Shown one piece after another: positions 47,258 to 55,547 of a stretch of 64,000 nucleotides of DNA. Numbering within the stretch: position 1 is the stretch's first letter; each line of letters starts with the position of its first letter. The stretch is from an uncultured Acidobacteriota bacterium. Its GTDB lineage: Bacteria > Acidobacteriota > Blastocatellia > Pyrinomonadales > Pyrinomonadaceae. The stretch is taken from contig CALMYB010000013.1 of NCBI GenBank assembly GCA_937873515.1, positions 389,780-453,779 on the forward strand, written 5' to 3'. The notes under the pieces are model-generated. The model had not been told where the DNA came from and ran no database searches. It saw only the letters and a list, made by a program, of their open reading frames with translations. The translations under genes were made by a program, and so were the position numbers.

Positions 47258-48217
47258 ATGGCTGAACAGAGTGTAGAGATCGAACGACTGAGAATTCAGT
47301 CGCTCAATGCAGAACTGCTTACGCGGATGGAGCGTGTTTTGCCTCAGGACGGGATCGTCGAATTCTCGCCGGGGTTCTACCTTAGCCGACTGACAAAGCC
47401 GACGGAGTCAACACGGCCCATATATAAACCCTGCCTCTGCTTTGTCGTTCAGGGAAGCAAACGCGCGCTCCTGGGCAATGAGGTTTACAACTACGATCCG
47501 GGTCATTATTTGGTCTTCACGGTCGATCTGCCGGTCGTTTTCCACGTGGACAAAGCGTCAGAGGATGAGCCATATTTCGGGCTTCGGTTGAATCTCGATC
47601 CGGCCATAGTTGCTGCGGTTTTGTTGGAGTCGGACCCCGACCCTTGTAATAACGGGACGGATGTGAAGGCGATCGATGTCCAAGCGATCGACGCCGAATT
47701 GCTGGACGCAGTGGTTAGGTTGGTGCGGTTGGGCGACTCTCCGGACGAGCGAAGACTTCTTGCTCCCCTCGCTGTACGTGAGATCGTGTATCGGCTGCTC
47801 GCGAGCGGGCAGGCCGCACGTCTCGGTCATCTGATCACCTCCGCTGGCGAGACGCAACGTATCTCGGAGGCTGTTGGGTTCCTACGGGAGCGTTTCCGGG
47901 AACCGTTAAAGATCGAAGCGATCGCCCGCGAGGTGGGAATGAGCGTTTCCGGATTCCACCATCACTTCAAATCGGTCACCTCATTGAGCCCCTTGCAATT
48001 CCAAAAACAGATGCGGCTTCAGGAAGCTCGGCGCGCGATGCTCGCCGAAGAAATGGATGCAGCTACGGCCGGCTTCAGCGTCGGCTATGAAGACGCGTCG
48101 TATTTCAGCCGCGATTATAAAAAACTCTTCGGGGCTCCGCCTCAGCACGATATCGCAAACCTTCGAACGAAACTCCCGCCCCAATACAGCACGGCTTCAG
48201 GAATGGTCGCTTCATAG
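47258..48217 (+). CDS. AraC family regulator, YqhC-like (1)
   Basis: 319 residues. The N-terminal AraC_N-type domain is visible (FSPGFYLSRLTKPTESTRPIYKPCLCFVVQGSKRALLGNEVYNYDPGHYLVFTVDLPVVFHV), and the C-terminal double helix-turn-helix is IARE-VGMSVSGFHHHFKSVTSLSPLQFQKQMRLQEARRAML plus TAGFSVGYEDASYFSRDYKKLFGAPP. In E. coli YqhC activates an aldehyde reductase and an aldo/keto reductase on sensing aldehydes; reductases here share its candidate operator. A paralogue follows 105 bp later. Confidence 0.93.
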   Translation: MAEQSVEIERLRIQSLNAELLTRMERVLPQDGIVEFSPGFYLSRLTKPTESTRPIYKPCLCFVVQGSKRALLGNEVYNYDPGHYLVFTVDLPVVFHVDKASEDEPYFGLRLNLDPAIVAAVLLESDPDPCNNGTDVKAIDVQAIDAELLDAVVRLVRLGDSPDERRLLAPLAVREIVYRLLASGQAARLGHLITSAGETQRISEAVGFLRERFREPLKIEAIAREVGMSVSGFHHHFKSVTSLSPLQFQKQMRLQEARRAMLAEEMDAATAGFSVGYEDASYFSRDYKKLFGAPPQHDIANLRTKLPPQYSTASGMVAS

Positions 48218-48250
48218 AATTCGATTACCGTGACTATGAGGATTCTCGAA

Positions 48251-48276
48251 GAATATTGGACTATACTGCAAAATCC
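48251..48276 (+). promoter_or_regulatory. Candidate AraC/YqhC-type operator, weaker copy C
   Basis: ATTGGACTATACTGCAAA matches the second block of copies A and B (ATTGAACTATTCTGCAAA) at 16 of 18 bases; the first block is absent. It ends 47 bp before the second AraC start. Confidence 0.55.
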
Positions 48277-48322
48277 TGAAAAAGGTCTTGATTGCCGCTC
48301 CGCCACGGGCTAAGTTGTGTTC

Positions 48323-49243
48323 ATGAGCATTCAAACACGGACATTTGATAAACAAAGCTCTGAGCTTAGTAAGACGGAACTTATCGAGCGGATATCTCGA
48401 GCACTTCCGCAGGACGGCTATGTCGAGGCCTTGCCGGGTCTTGTTCTCTTTCGATCGTCGGTTGCTGACAAAACGGTTTTCTCGGTGATGGAACCTGCCT
48501 TTTGCGTTATCGCTCAAGGCACCAAGGAGATTCAGATCGGTGACGAAGTCCTGCGTTATGACCCGGGCCACTACCTGATCACGACTGTAGGTTTACCTGC
48601 CCTCGGCCGAATCGTCGAAGCATCAAAGGATCGACCGTACCTCGGTCTTCGGCTTTACCTTGACCCTGCACTCGTCACATCCTTCACACTCGAATCCGGG
48701 ATCGAAACACGCAAAGGTGATTCGGCCGCAAGGGCGATGAATGTCCACCCGATCGACGACGACCTGCTGGATGCGGTCGTTAGAATGGTCCGTCTGCTCG
48801 ATCGGCCGAACGACATCAAGGCGCTGAGTCCCTTGATCCTCAAAGAGATCATCTTCCGCTTGCTGCTTGAGGGCCAAGGAGCCCGACTGCGACACCTAAC
48901 CGCCGAACAAGATCATTCGCGACGGATCTCGAGAGGCATCAAAGAGGTCCGCGAAAATATCAGTCAGCCGCTGAACATTGAGGACATCGCTCGTCGGCTA
49001 GGCATGAGTGTTTCCGGTTTTCATCATCACTTCAAGAGCGTTACCTCGATGAGCCCTATCCAGTTCCAGAAGCAATTGCGTCTGCAGGAAGCTCGGCGAC
49101 TTATGCTCGGTGAGGATCTTGACGCCGCCAGTGCGGGCGTGCGAGTCGGATACGGTGACCCGTCCTATTTCAACCGCGAGTACAAAAAGCACTTCGGCTC
49201 ACCTCCTCGACAACACATCGCCGATCTGCGAAACAATCTTTGA
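48323..49243 (+). CDS. AraC family regulator, YqhC-like (2)
   Basis: 306 residues from the ATG at 48323; a GTG at 48317 is possible. Same architecture as the previous gene, sharing for instance MSVSGFHHHFKSVTS.SP.QFQKQ.RLQEARR and AS.G..VGY.D.SYF.R.YKK.FG.PP. The N-terminal domain reads LVLFRSSVADKTVFSVMEPAFCVIAQGTKEIQIGDEVLRYDPGHYLI. The two regulators probably arose by duplication and may respond to different aldehydes or bind the same sites. Confidence 0.93.
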   Translation: MSIQTRTFDKQSSELSKTELIERISRALPQDGYVEALPGLVLFRSSVADKTVFSVMEPAFCVIAQGTKEIQIGDEVLRYDPGHYLITTVGLPALGRIVEASKDRPYLGLRLYLDPALVTSFTLESGIETRKGDSAARAMNVHPIDDDLLDAVVRMVRLLDRPNDIKALSPLILKEIIFRLLLEGQGARLRHLTAEQDHSRRISRGIKEVRENISQPLNIEDIARRLGMSVSGFHHHFKSVTSMSPIQFQKQLRLQEARRLMLGEDLDAASAGVRVGYGDPSYFNREYKKHFGSPPRQHIADLRNNL

Positions 49244-49257
49244 TGCTTTTTCGCAGG

Positions 49258-49644
49258 CTAGAACATTCCATTCACGTTCTCGGCTGATTCAGGGACAGTT
49301 TGAAGCACGTCCCAGTGTTCGATCACCTTTCCGTTTTCATCAAGTTTGAATATGTCGATTCCCGCATAATCTGGCAGGCCTGGCCATGTTTGGTGACAAT
49401 GGAGAACCACGTACTCGTTTTCGGCGATCACGCGTTTGAACTCGACACGCTTGCCCGGAAACTCGCGGGCCATACGCTCGAAATACTCGATAAACGCTTC
49501 CTTCCCGTCGCCTACGCCCGGGTTATGCTGAATATAAGCATCGCCGACATATTTCTCGACCGCCTCGCGCGGGTTCGATCGATTGAACATCAGATCGTAG
49601 AACGCCACGACGGCTTCTTTGTTTCGTTCTATTTGATTTGTCAT
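49258..49644 (-). CDS. SnoaL-like polyketide cyclase family protein
   Basis: About 128 residues; start at the second of two adjacent ATG codons. NTF2 fold typical of SnoaL-like proteins: [83 protein letters not shown], then [23 protein letters not shown]. The pattern Y.QHNP...G and E.WDV.Q is the family signature. Substrate unknown. It converges with the second AraC gene. Confidence 0.92.
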   Translation of the reverse strand: MTNQIERNKEAVVAFYDLMFNRSNPREAVEKYVGDAYIQHNPGVGDGKEAFIEYFERMAREFPGKRVEFKRVIAENEYVVLHCHQTWPGLPDYAGIDIFKLDENGKVIEHWDVLQTVPESAENVNGMF

Positions 49645-49709
49645 CAACTGTTAAACCCGCACATCCCGTCGCCTTTTCCGCCATTTCGGGCTGCTAAATT
49701 TCTTCTCTT

Positions 49710-50789
49710 TTAGGCGAGAAACGGATAATCAACATAACCCTTTTCGCCACCGCCGAACATTGTCGCTTTATCGGGCTGGTTTAGTTCGGCATTTAATTCA
49801 AATCGTTTCGGCAGATCGGGATTAGCCAAGAATGTTGAGCCGAAAGAAATGAGTTGGGCGATGCCTTTTTCTAATTCGGCTTCGGCGGTTTCTTGGTTGT
49901 AAGCCGTATTTGCGATCAGCGTATGCTCGACCAATTTGCCGAACAATTCGATTTCATCGTCTTTCGGGTAGTGATCTAACAATGGAAACATCGGCACTCT
50001 TTTCATCAACTCGACAAACGCCAAATCCAGTTTGTTGAGTTCCTGAATCAAGTATGTGAAAGTGGCAATCGGATCGTCCAATGCAATTCCTGCGTAGGGG
50101 TGTAAAGGCGAAATTTTGATGCCGACTTTATCGCCGCCGACAGTTTGGATCAATTCCCGCATCACTTCCAAAATGAATCGGCTGTTTTTTTCGATGCTTC
50201 CGCCGTATTCATCAGTTCTTTGATTGGCACTTTCCGCCAGAAATTGATTCGGCAAATAGCCGTTTGCTGCGTGAAGTTCCACTCCGTCAAAACCCGCGTC
50301 GATCGCATTTTTTGCCGCTTGTCCGTAGTCTTTGACGATTTGTTTGATTTCGTCAACGGTCAAAGCGTGCGGCGTTTCAAAATCTTTCATTCCTTGCGAT
50401 GTAAAATGCTGCATTCCGCTAATTGCGATTGCCGACGGAGCAACGGGCAATCTGCCGTTACGGTCAACCGAATGAGCGACACGACCCGTGTGCCAAAGTT
50501 GGGCAAAGATGGTTCCACCTTTTTCGTGAACCGATTTGGTTACTTTTTTCCACGCTTCAATTTGTTCCGGCGTGTAAATTCCGGGTGTCAACGGACTGCC
50601 AAAAGCCTGTTCCGAAATGTTGGTTGCTTCCGTCAGGATCAATCCCGCACTTGCTCGCTGTGTGTAATACTGAACGGTTAAATCACCGACGATGCCCTTC
50701 ACATCCGCCCGGCTTCTGGTCATTGCCGCCATTACCATTCTGTTTTTAAGCGTCTGATTTCCTACTTTTATTGTTTCTAATAATCTCAT
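49710..50789 (-). CDS. Old yellow enzyme family ene-reductase
   Basis: 359 residues from the ATG at 50789, chosen because GGAG is eight bases upstream; an ATG two codons earlier is too close to it. FMN (beta/alpha)8 barrel of the NemA/alkene reductase type: NRMVMAAMTRSRAD, GTIFAQLWHTGRVAH, GVELHAANGYLPNQFL (the substrate-binding His and Asn), and RTDEYGGSIEKNSRF. It reduces activated C=C bonds such as N-ethylmaleimide or nitro compounds. AT-rich, like the divergent HxlR gene, and both appear Bacteroidota-like in composition. Confidence 0.94.
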   Translation of the reverse strand: MRLLETIKVGNQTLKNRMVMAAMTRSRADVKGIVGDLTVQYYTQRASAGLILTEATNISEQAFGSPLTPGIYTPEQIEAWKKVTKSVHEKGGTIFAQLWHTGRVAHSVDRNGRLPVAPSAIAISGMQHFTSQGMKDFETPHALTVDEIKQIVKDYGQAAKNAIDAGFDGVELHAANGYLPNQFLAESANQRTDEYGGSIEKNSRFILEVMRELIQTVGGDKVGIKISPLHPYAGIALDDPIATFTYLIQELNKLDLAFVELMKRVPMFPLLDHYPKDDEIELFGKLVEHTLIANTAYNQETAEAELEKGIAQLISFGSTFLANPDLPKRFELNAELNQPDKATMFGGGEKGYVDYPFLA

Positions 50790-50832
50790 TTTCATTGCTC
50801 CATTGTTACTTGTAATAAATATACTCGCAATG

Positions 50833-50884
50833 CTTTACTTTTGCAAATAACTCTCCTAAACTAGAGCAGTAACATAAAGTAAAG
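50833..50884. promoter_or_regulatory. Inverted repeat between ene-reductase and HxlR gene
   Basis: CTTTACTTT at 50833-50841 and AAAGTAAAG at 50876-50884 form a perfect 9-bp inverted repeat 34 bp apart, nearly extended to 13 bp. Two half-sites in a divergent promoter fit HxlR-type dimers repressing both genes. Confidence 0.6.
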
Positions 50885-50906
50885 TATTCAATAAAATAAG
50901 GAGTCT

Positions 50907-51233
50907 ATGAGCAAAAAAAAATCAAACGAAACAGAACAAAAGTGCTTTCTAAAGGACGTTTTGGACATTTTGGGCGGTAAATGGGCCATTCCGATTATCT
51001 ATACACTATTAAGCGGCACGATGCGGTTCATGGAATTGGAGCGGAGCATTCCAAACATCAATACCCGAATGTTGGTGAAAGAATTAAAAAATATGGAGGA
51101 GAACGGAATTGTCATCAGAGAAGTGTTCGCCACCGTCCCGCCGACAGTCAAATATTCTCTGACCGACAAAGGCAAGAAGCTGGAACCTATCATTGCTGAA
51201 TTGTATAAATGGGGGCAAGAATTTGTTCTCTAG
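50907..51233 (+). CDS. HxlR family transcriptional regulator
   Basis: 108 residues. Winged-helix HxlR signature: CFLKDVLDILGGKWAIPIIYTLLSGTMRFMELERSIPNINTRMLVKELKNMEENGIVIREVFATVPPTVKYSLTDKGKKLEPIIAELYKWG. The N-terminal Cys (KCFL) is the thiol that senses electrophiles in related YodB/QorR/HypR proteins. Divergent from the ene-reductase across 117 bp with an inverted repeat, exactly the arrangement of an electrophile-responsive pair. Confidence 0.95.
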   Translation: MSKKKSNETEQKCFLKDVLDILGGKWAIPIIYTLLSGTMRFMELERSIPNINTRMLVKELKNMEENGIVIREVFATVPPTVKYSLTDKGKKLEPIIAELYKWGQEFVL

Positions 51234-51518
51234 GGCCAAGCTACTGCTTTGATATTGTGCTCTTTGGCAGATTGGCACGTTTTCATCGCAGCCCGAGCAA
51301 AATTCCGTTTAAGGTTTCACAATGATCGCTTTTGTCAGCACAAAGCCGTCGGTCAAGCTTCCCGCTGCTGTTCCTATACTTCATTACATTTCGGCTTTTT
51401 CTTCATCTGTGAGGGCCGAAAGCCAGACTACAAAATTGCCGACAAAGACATCCAGTTCCGTGCTGACGGACTGAAGAACGTGATTGCACGAACTGTGGGC
51501 ATCATATAAGCTAGCGCC
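51234..51518. other. Intergenic region with gene relic
   Basis: 285 bp with no intact gene. It contains the CMD-cupin relic at 51386-51432; a short open frame at 51249-51509 has no family resemblance and looks spurious. Confidence 0.5.
51386..51432 (-). pseudogene. Relic of the CMD-cupin gene 3' end
   Basis: About 47 bases resemble 43840-43888, the last codons of the CMD-cupin gene, including a shared 14-base TTCTTCATCTGTGA and AAGCCAGAC. Several indels destroy the frame, so it is a decayed duplicate or rearrangement footprint. Confidence 0.5.
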
Positions 51519-53444
51519 ATGAAAAAGTCGTTCGCTCGCTGCTTCTCTCTGATCCTTGCTGTCTTCTCTCTCTGCATCGCATCAATTTTTGCACAGACAC
51601 CAACCCGTGTAACCCCGATGACACCCGACGTCGTTACAAAGTACGATCAGATCTTTCCGTCGGCGGACTTTGTTCGGCGCGAGGTCATGATACCAATGCG
51701 GGACGGCGTGAAACTCTTCACGGTCATAATGATGAAGAAAGGCGTGACCAAAGCGCCGATCCTGCTTTCGCGCACGCCTTACAATGCCAGCTCTTCGACG
51801 GGTCGCGTGAACAGCCAGCGGCTTGTTGATGTCCTAGAGGTAATGGATGCCGAGTTCGTCAATGACGGATACATCCGCGTGTATCAGGACATTCGCGGTA
51901 TGTACAAATCCGAGGGCGAATGGATACTCAACCGGCCGATCGTCGGTCCGCTGAACAAGACCGGCATCGACGAATCGACCGATGCCTACGATACGATAGA
52001 TTGGCTCGTTAAAAATACACCTGAGTCCAACGGCAAAGTCGGTGTGATCGGTTCGAGCTACTTAGGCTTTACCGCATTGATGACGTTGATCGATCCGCAC
52101 CCGGCCTTGAAAGCGGTGATCGCTCAAAGTCCGATGGTCGATGGCTGGAAGGGCGACGATTGGTTTCATAACGGTGCTTTTCGTGTGAGTTCGCTCGGCT
52201 ATCCTCTTAGCCTCGGATTCAACAAGGGCTTCGGCGGCGGCGAACTGCCGCTAGGCAGCGGCGACGACTATACGCGGTATCTTGAAGCGGGTTCAATGGC
52301 GGACTTTGTGAAATCGGTCGGCGCCGAGCATGTTCCAGGCATTCGAAAGTTCCTCGAAAATCCGGCCTACACAGATTTCTGGTCGTTACAAGCCGTCGAT
52401 AAATGGCTGGCGGCTCGGCCGCATACGGTGCCGACGATGCTGGTCGTGGGGCAGTGGGATCAGGAAGACAGTTACGGTGCCCCAGCGGTATATCGGGCGC
52501 TGGAGCCGAAGGACAAGAACAACGACCGCGTGTCGTTTGTAATAGGCCCTTGGCGCCATTCCGGTTTTAATCATACGGGCTATGATCTTGGCTCACTGAT
52601 CTTTACCGGCGACACCGCGCGTGAGTGGCGCGTGAAGTACGCCAAGCCATTCTTCGATCACTGGTTAAATGGCGGTCCTGACCCGAAAACGCCTCCGGTG
52701 CTCACGTATGCGACCGGCGTGAACCAATGGGAGGAGTCGCCGCGTTGGCCGATGGGTACTGCGAAGCCGATCTATTTGGCCGGTGACGGTAGAGCAACCT
52801 TCGATAAACCGAGCGTGTCCGGCAGCGAGGAATACGTAAGCGACCCGGCGAAACCCGTCCCATTCATTCCGCGTCCGGTCGACATGGGCGACCCCTTACA
52901 GTGGAAGCCGTGGCTCGTGCACGATCAGCGTTTCGTAACGGGGCGTCCCGACGTTGTGGAATGGACAAGCGCGCCGCTCGATAAACCGGTCCACATAATG
53001 GGTGCTCCCGAGGTGGAATTGTTCGCCTCGACGACAGGCACTGACAGCGACTGGGTGGTCAAACTTATCGATGTCTATCCGAATGATGTACCGGAACCGG
53101 CTTCGCAGGGCGGCAAACCGTCAATGGCGGGCTTCGAACTGCCGATCGGTATCGAGATCTTTCGCGGCCGCTACCTGAAGAGTTTTGCCCAGCCGACAGC
53201 CCTCACACCTGGTAAAACAGAGCATTACACGTGGGCTCTTCCGAACGTCGATCACGTTTTCCTGCCGGGACACAAGATCATGGTGCAGGTGCAATCGACG
53301 TTGTTCCCGTTGTACGACCTAAATCCGCAGACCTATGTTGATAACATTATGTACGCAAAGAAGGGCGACTATAAAAAGGCAACGCAGACCATTTGGTTCG
53401 GCGGCGCGAATGCCAGCTCCGTCGTGCTGCCCGTCGTTCAATAA
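51519..53444 (+). CDS. Secreted CocE/NonD family hydrolase
   Basis: 641 residues with a signal peptide (MKKSFARCFSLILAVFSLCIASIFAQ). Peptidase S15-type alpha/beta hydrolase: REVMIPMRDGVKLFTVIMMKK, nucleophile elbow GKVGVIGSSYLGFTAL (Ser), acid in MLVVGQWDQED and His in IGPWRHSGFNHTG. The C-terminal X-Pro-dipeptidyl-peptidase jelly-roll domain starts near residue 430 (APLDKPVHIMGAPEVELFASTTGTDSDWVVKLIDVYP). Family members include cocaine esterase and glutaryl-7-ACA acylase; it probably cleaves esters or acyl-amides in the periplasm or outside. Confidence 0.93.
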   Translation: MKKSFARCFSLILAVFSLCIASIFAQTPTRVTPMTPDVVTKYDQIFPSADFVRREVMIPMRDGVKLFTVIMMKKGVTKAPILLSRTPYNASSSTGRVNSQRLVDVLEVMDAEFVNDGYIRVYQDIRGMYKSEGEWILNRPIVGPLNKTGIDESTDAYDTIDWLVKNTPESNGKVGVIGSSYLGFTALMTLIDPHPALKAVIAQSPMVDGWKGDDWFHNGAFRVSSLGYPLSLGFNKGFGGGELPLGSGDDYTRYLEAGSMADFVKSVGAEHVPGIRKFLENPAYTDFWSLQAVDKWLAARPHTVPTMLVVGQWDQEDSYGAPAVYRALEPKDKNNDRVSFVIGPWRHSGFNHTGYDLGSLIFTGDTAREWRVKYAKPFFDHWLNGGPDPKTPPVLTYATGVNQWEESPRWPMGTAKPIYLAGDGRATFDKPSVSGSEEYVSDPAKPVPFIPRPVDMGDPLQWKPWLVHDQRFVTGRPDVVEWTSAPLDKPVHIMGAPEVELFASTTGTDSDWVVKLIDVYPNDVPEPASQGGKPSMAGFELPIGIEIFRGRYLKSFAQPTALTPGKTEHYTWALPNVDHVFLPGHKIMVQVQSTLFPLYDLNPQTYVDNIMYAKKGDYKKATQTIWFGGANASSVVLPVVQ

Positions 53445-53450
53445 CCGCTG

Positions 53451-54116
53451 ATGCGTATGGACTTTGGTGCAACTCTTACGTGTGGCCGGTCCGTCAGGTT
53501 TATTGATATCAAGAGCGAGTTCACACAGATCCTTGAGGACAAGAAACAGCTGTTCGGCGTTACGGTCGAAGCCGAGACCGCGCCGCGCCTTTTTGCACAC
53601 TATGAGTTAGTTAATTCGGCAAATGCGTTGCTGCATTTGACTGGGCCGATCTCGATGGAAGAGTTTATCGAGCGGCACATCCTTGAGTCGCTGGCGTTGC
53701 TTGACCTTCTGCCGACGAATGCGAGCTTCATTGATGTTGGACCGGGCGGCGGATTTCCGTCGCTCCCGTGCCTGATCGTGAGGCCTGATCTCACCGTAAC
53801 GCTTATTGAATCAAAAGAGAAGAAGGCAAAGTTCCTGTCGCACGCAGCGACCGAGCTCGGTATTGCTGACCGCGTTACCGTTATCAATAAGCAATTTAGC
53901 GAAGCCGGCCGCGTGCCGGGCGACATCGTAACCTGTCGTGCTCTGGACAAATTCACAGGCAAACTACCCCAGCTGCTTCGACATTTTCCACGCCGAGAAT
54001 TCATGCTCTTCGGCGGCCCGTCCCTTCGTGAAGTTCTTATCTCTGAGGGGCGTGCTTTTCGCGAGATCCTTTTGCCGAACAGCGAACGACGCTACCTATT
54101 CGTAGTCAAAAAATAG
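53451..54116 (+). CDS. rsmG: 16S rRNA (guanine527-N7)-methyltransferase RsmG-like
   Basis: 221 residues. Class I methyltransferase with the RsmG motif I FIDVGPGGGFPSLPCLIVRPDLTVTLIESKEKKAKFLSHAATELGI, and a C-terminal strand ending RRYLFVVKK. RsmG methylates G527 in 16S rRNA near the decoding centre. The N-terminal part (HYELVNSANALLHLTGPISMEEFIERHILESLALL) follows the family pattern, though the usual W-N-x-x-x-N-L-T is altered. Start unclear: ATG codons at 53451 and 53457. It begins only six bases after the CocE gene, an unrelated partner. Confidence 0.87.
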   Translation: MRMDFGATLTCGRSVRFIDIKSEFTQILEDKKQLFGVTVEAETAPRLFAHYELVNSANALLHLTGPISMEEFIERHILESLALLDLLPTNASFIDVGPGGGFPSLPCLIVRPDLTVTLIESKEKKAKFLSHAATELGIADRVTVINKQFSEAGRVPGDIVTCRALDKFTGKLPQLLRHFPRREFMLFGGPSLREVLISEGRAFREILLPNSERRYLFVVKK

Positions 54117-54189
54117 CGCGTACGAGATCGGATGTTGACAGCACGAGCATCTAAGAGCTATTCTTGAATAGTTAAATAGGTGTTTAAGT

Positions 54190-54879
54190 ATGCAACTGAC
54201 ATTCAAAGAGAAGACGCCGGCCGAAGGCGACGTTGTGAATTTTGTTTTCACCGCTTCGGAGCCTATTTCGTGGCTGCCCGGACAGTTCATTCATTACACC
54301 CTGCCGCATAAGGATGCCGACCAACGCGGCGATGAGCGTTGGTTTACGATCTCAAGCGCGCCGCACGAGGGCGATATTTGGATCACGACGCGCATCAACC
54401 GAGAATACAGCAGCTCGTTCAAGCAAAAGCTGATGGATATGAGTGCGGGCGACACTATCGAGGCTGACCCGCCGGAAGGCGACTTTACGGTCGATGACCT
54501 GGAACGCGAGTATGTCTTCGTTGTCGGCGGCATCGGGATCACTCCGTTCCTTTCGATCCTCAAGCAGTTAGCGCACGACGGAAAGGAAATCCGTGCCGAG
54601 CTGCTCTATGCCAATCGCGATGAAAACACGATACCGTTCAAGGCTGAACTAGAGGCCTTCGGGCGTCAACATCCCGGGTTCAGTATCACGCACTTCATCG
54701 GCGGTAATTTGATCGACGAGGCGGCGCTGAAGGCGGCAGGCGAGAAGCTCAACGATCCGATCTATTTCGTCTCCGGGCCGGAGCCGATGGTCGAGGCTTT
54801 CGAGGCGAAATTCAAGGAAATGGGGATCGACGAAGCCCATTCGAAGTTCGATTATTTCCCGGGCTACGAAGCTGTTTGA
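54190..54879 (+). CDS. Ferredoxin-NADP reductase-like flavoprotein
   Basis: 229 residues. The flavin-binding RWFTISSAPHEG (R-x-Y/F-T-x-S), loop LPGQFIHYTLPH, NAD(P)-binding FVVGGIGITPFLSILKQL and C-terminal YFVSGPEPMVEAFEAKF identify the FNR superfamily. There is no 2Fe-2S ferredoxin domain; it must pass electrons to a separate partner, unknown here. It overlaps the ArsR-type gene by one base (TGATG), so the pair is coupled. Confidence 0.92.
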   Translation: MQLTFKEKTPAEGDVVNFVFTASEPISWLPGQFIHYTLPHKDADQRGDERWFTISSAPHEGDIWITTRINREYSSSFKQKLMDMSAGDTIEADPPEGDFTVDDLEREYVFVVGGIGITPFLSILKQLAHDGKEIRAELLYANRDENTIPFKAELEAFGRQHPGFSITHFIGGNLIDEAALKAAGEKLNDPIYFVSGPEPMVEAFEAKFKEMGIDEAHSKFDYFPGYEAV

Positions 54880-55196
54880 TGCTTACACAGAAAGAGCATA
54901 AGAAACTCGAAAGATATGTCAAGGGGATGGACGTTCGCCGGATGGCGGCGGCGTTCGATGCCCTCGGCGAACCGAATAGATGTCTGATCTTTCGTGCCTT
55001 GCTAAAGCACGATAACGTCATTGTCAGCCAGATCGCGGCCGCTGTCGGTATCTCGGAATCCCTCGCCTCGCAGCACCTCAAGGTCCTGCTCAACGCCGAT
55101 CTAGTCGAGCGTGTGAAGAGCGGAAAAAAGGTCTATTACAACGTCAATCAGACCGACCCGCTCGTCAATGCCCTAAAGAACGTCGTTGAAAGCTGA
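54879..55196 (+). CDS. ArsR-type winged helix regulator
   Basis: 105 residues from the ATG at 54879. The core is RRMAAAFDALGEPNRCLIFRALLKHDNVIVSQIAAAVGISESLASQHLKVLLNADLVERVKSGKKVYYNV, a standard ArsR helix-turn-helix with SLASQHLKVL as recognition helix. No metal-binding Cys cluster is visible, so the effector is unknown. It may autoregulate the FNR-like operon. Confidence 0.93.
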   Translation: MLTQKEHKKLERYVKGMDVRRMAAAFDALGEPNRCLIFRALLKHDNVIVSQIAAAVGISESLASQHLKVLLNADLVERVKSGKKVYYNVNQTDPLVNALKNVVES

Positions 55197-55226
55197 TCAA
55201 GCAGCCTGTCTCAGAAAGCAAACCTC

Positions 55227-55400
55227 TCTCTTAGCTCCGTTAGGAGCGGCCTGTTTGTAGCGCGAATCGCAGCAATTCATGAAGCTCCGCCAGGAGCAAC
55301 TTCCTTTTCATGTTTCGAAATGCGGCGGTGCCGCCCCTAATGGGGCTTGACCGATTTAATGCTGTCTTATTCTACAAATATGTCGCTCCTAGCGGAGCTT
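55227..55400. repeat. Short palindromic repeat array
   Basis: AGCTCCGTTAGGAGCGG then CCTGTTTGTAGCGCG at 55233-55263, AGCTCCGCCAGGAGCAA (55283), GGCGGTGCCGCC (55326), and GTCGCTCCTAGCGGAGC (55382). Same modules as at 16 kb and 34 kb. Confidence 0.8.
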
Positions 55401-55529
55401 CTTGAGGCGTACGTGCTAATAACGGCCGACAACGAAGGTGTCGCAAGCGATCACGCAAAATACCTCCGCGAGCATCGCGACAAGCTGCAGGAATATGTCG
55501 TGAAATACGTTATCCGCGAGAATAAATAA
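55380..55529 (+). CDS. Possible small protein starting in a repeat
   Basis: 49 codons from an ATG inside the GCTCCTAGCGGAGC unit, with an amphipathic helical C-terminus (DHAKYLREHRDKLQEYVVKYVIREN). No family recognised. The first residues (SLLAELLEAY) derive from the palindrome. It converges with the sigma-54 regulator. It may be a real small gene whose 5' end was invaded, or chance. Confidence 0.3.
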   Translation: MSLLAELLEAYVLITADNEGVASDHAKYLREHRDKLQEYVVKYVIRENK

Positions 55530-55547
55530 CGGGCAGCGTCGAGTGGC

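Noticed and set aside
51249..51509. 86-residue open frame before CocE gene
   Set aside because: It overlaps the CMD-cupin relic, has an odd composition and no ribosome binding site.
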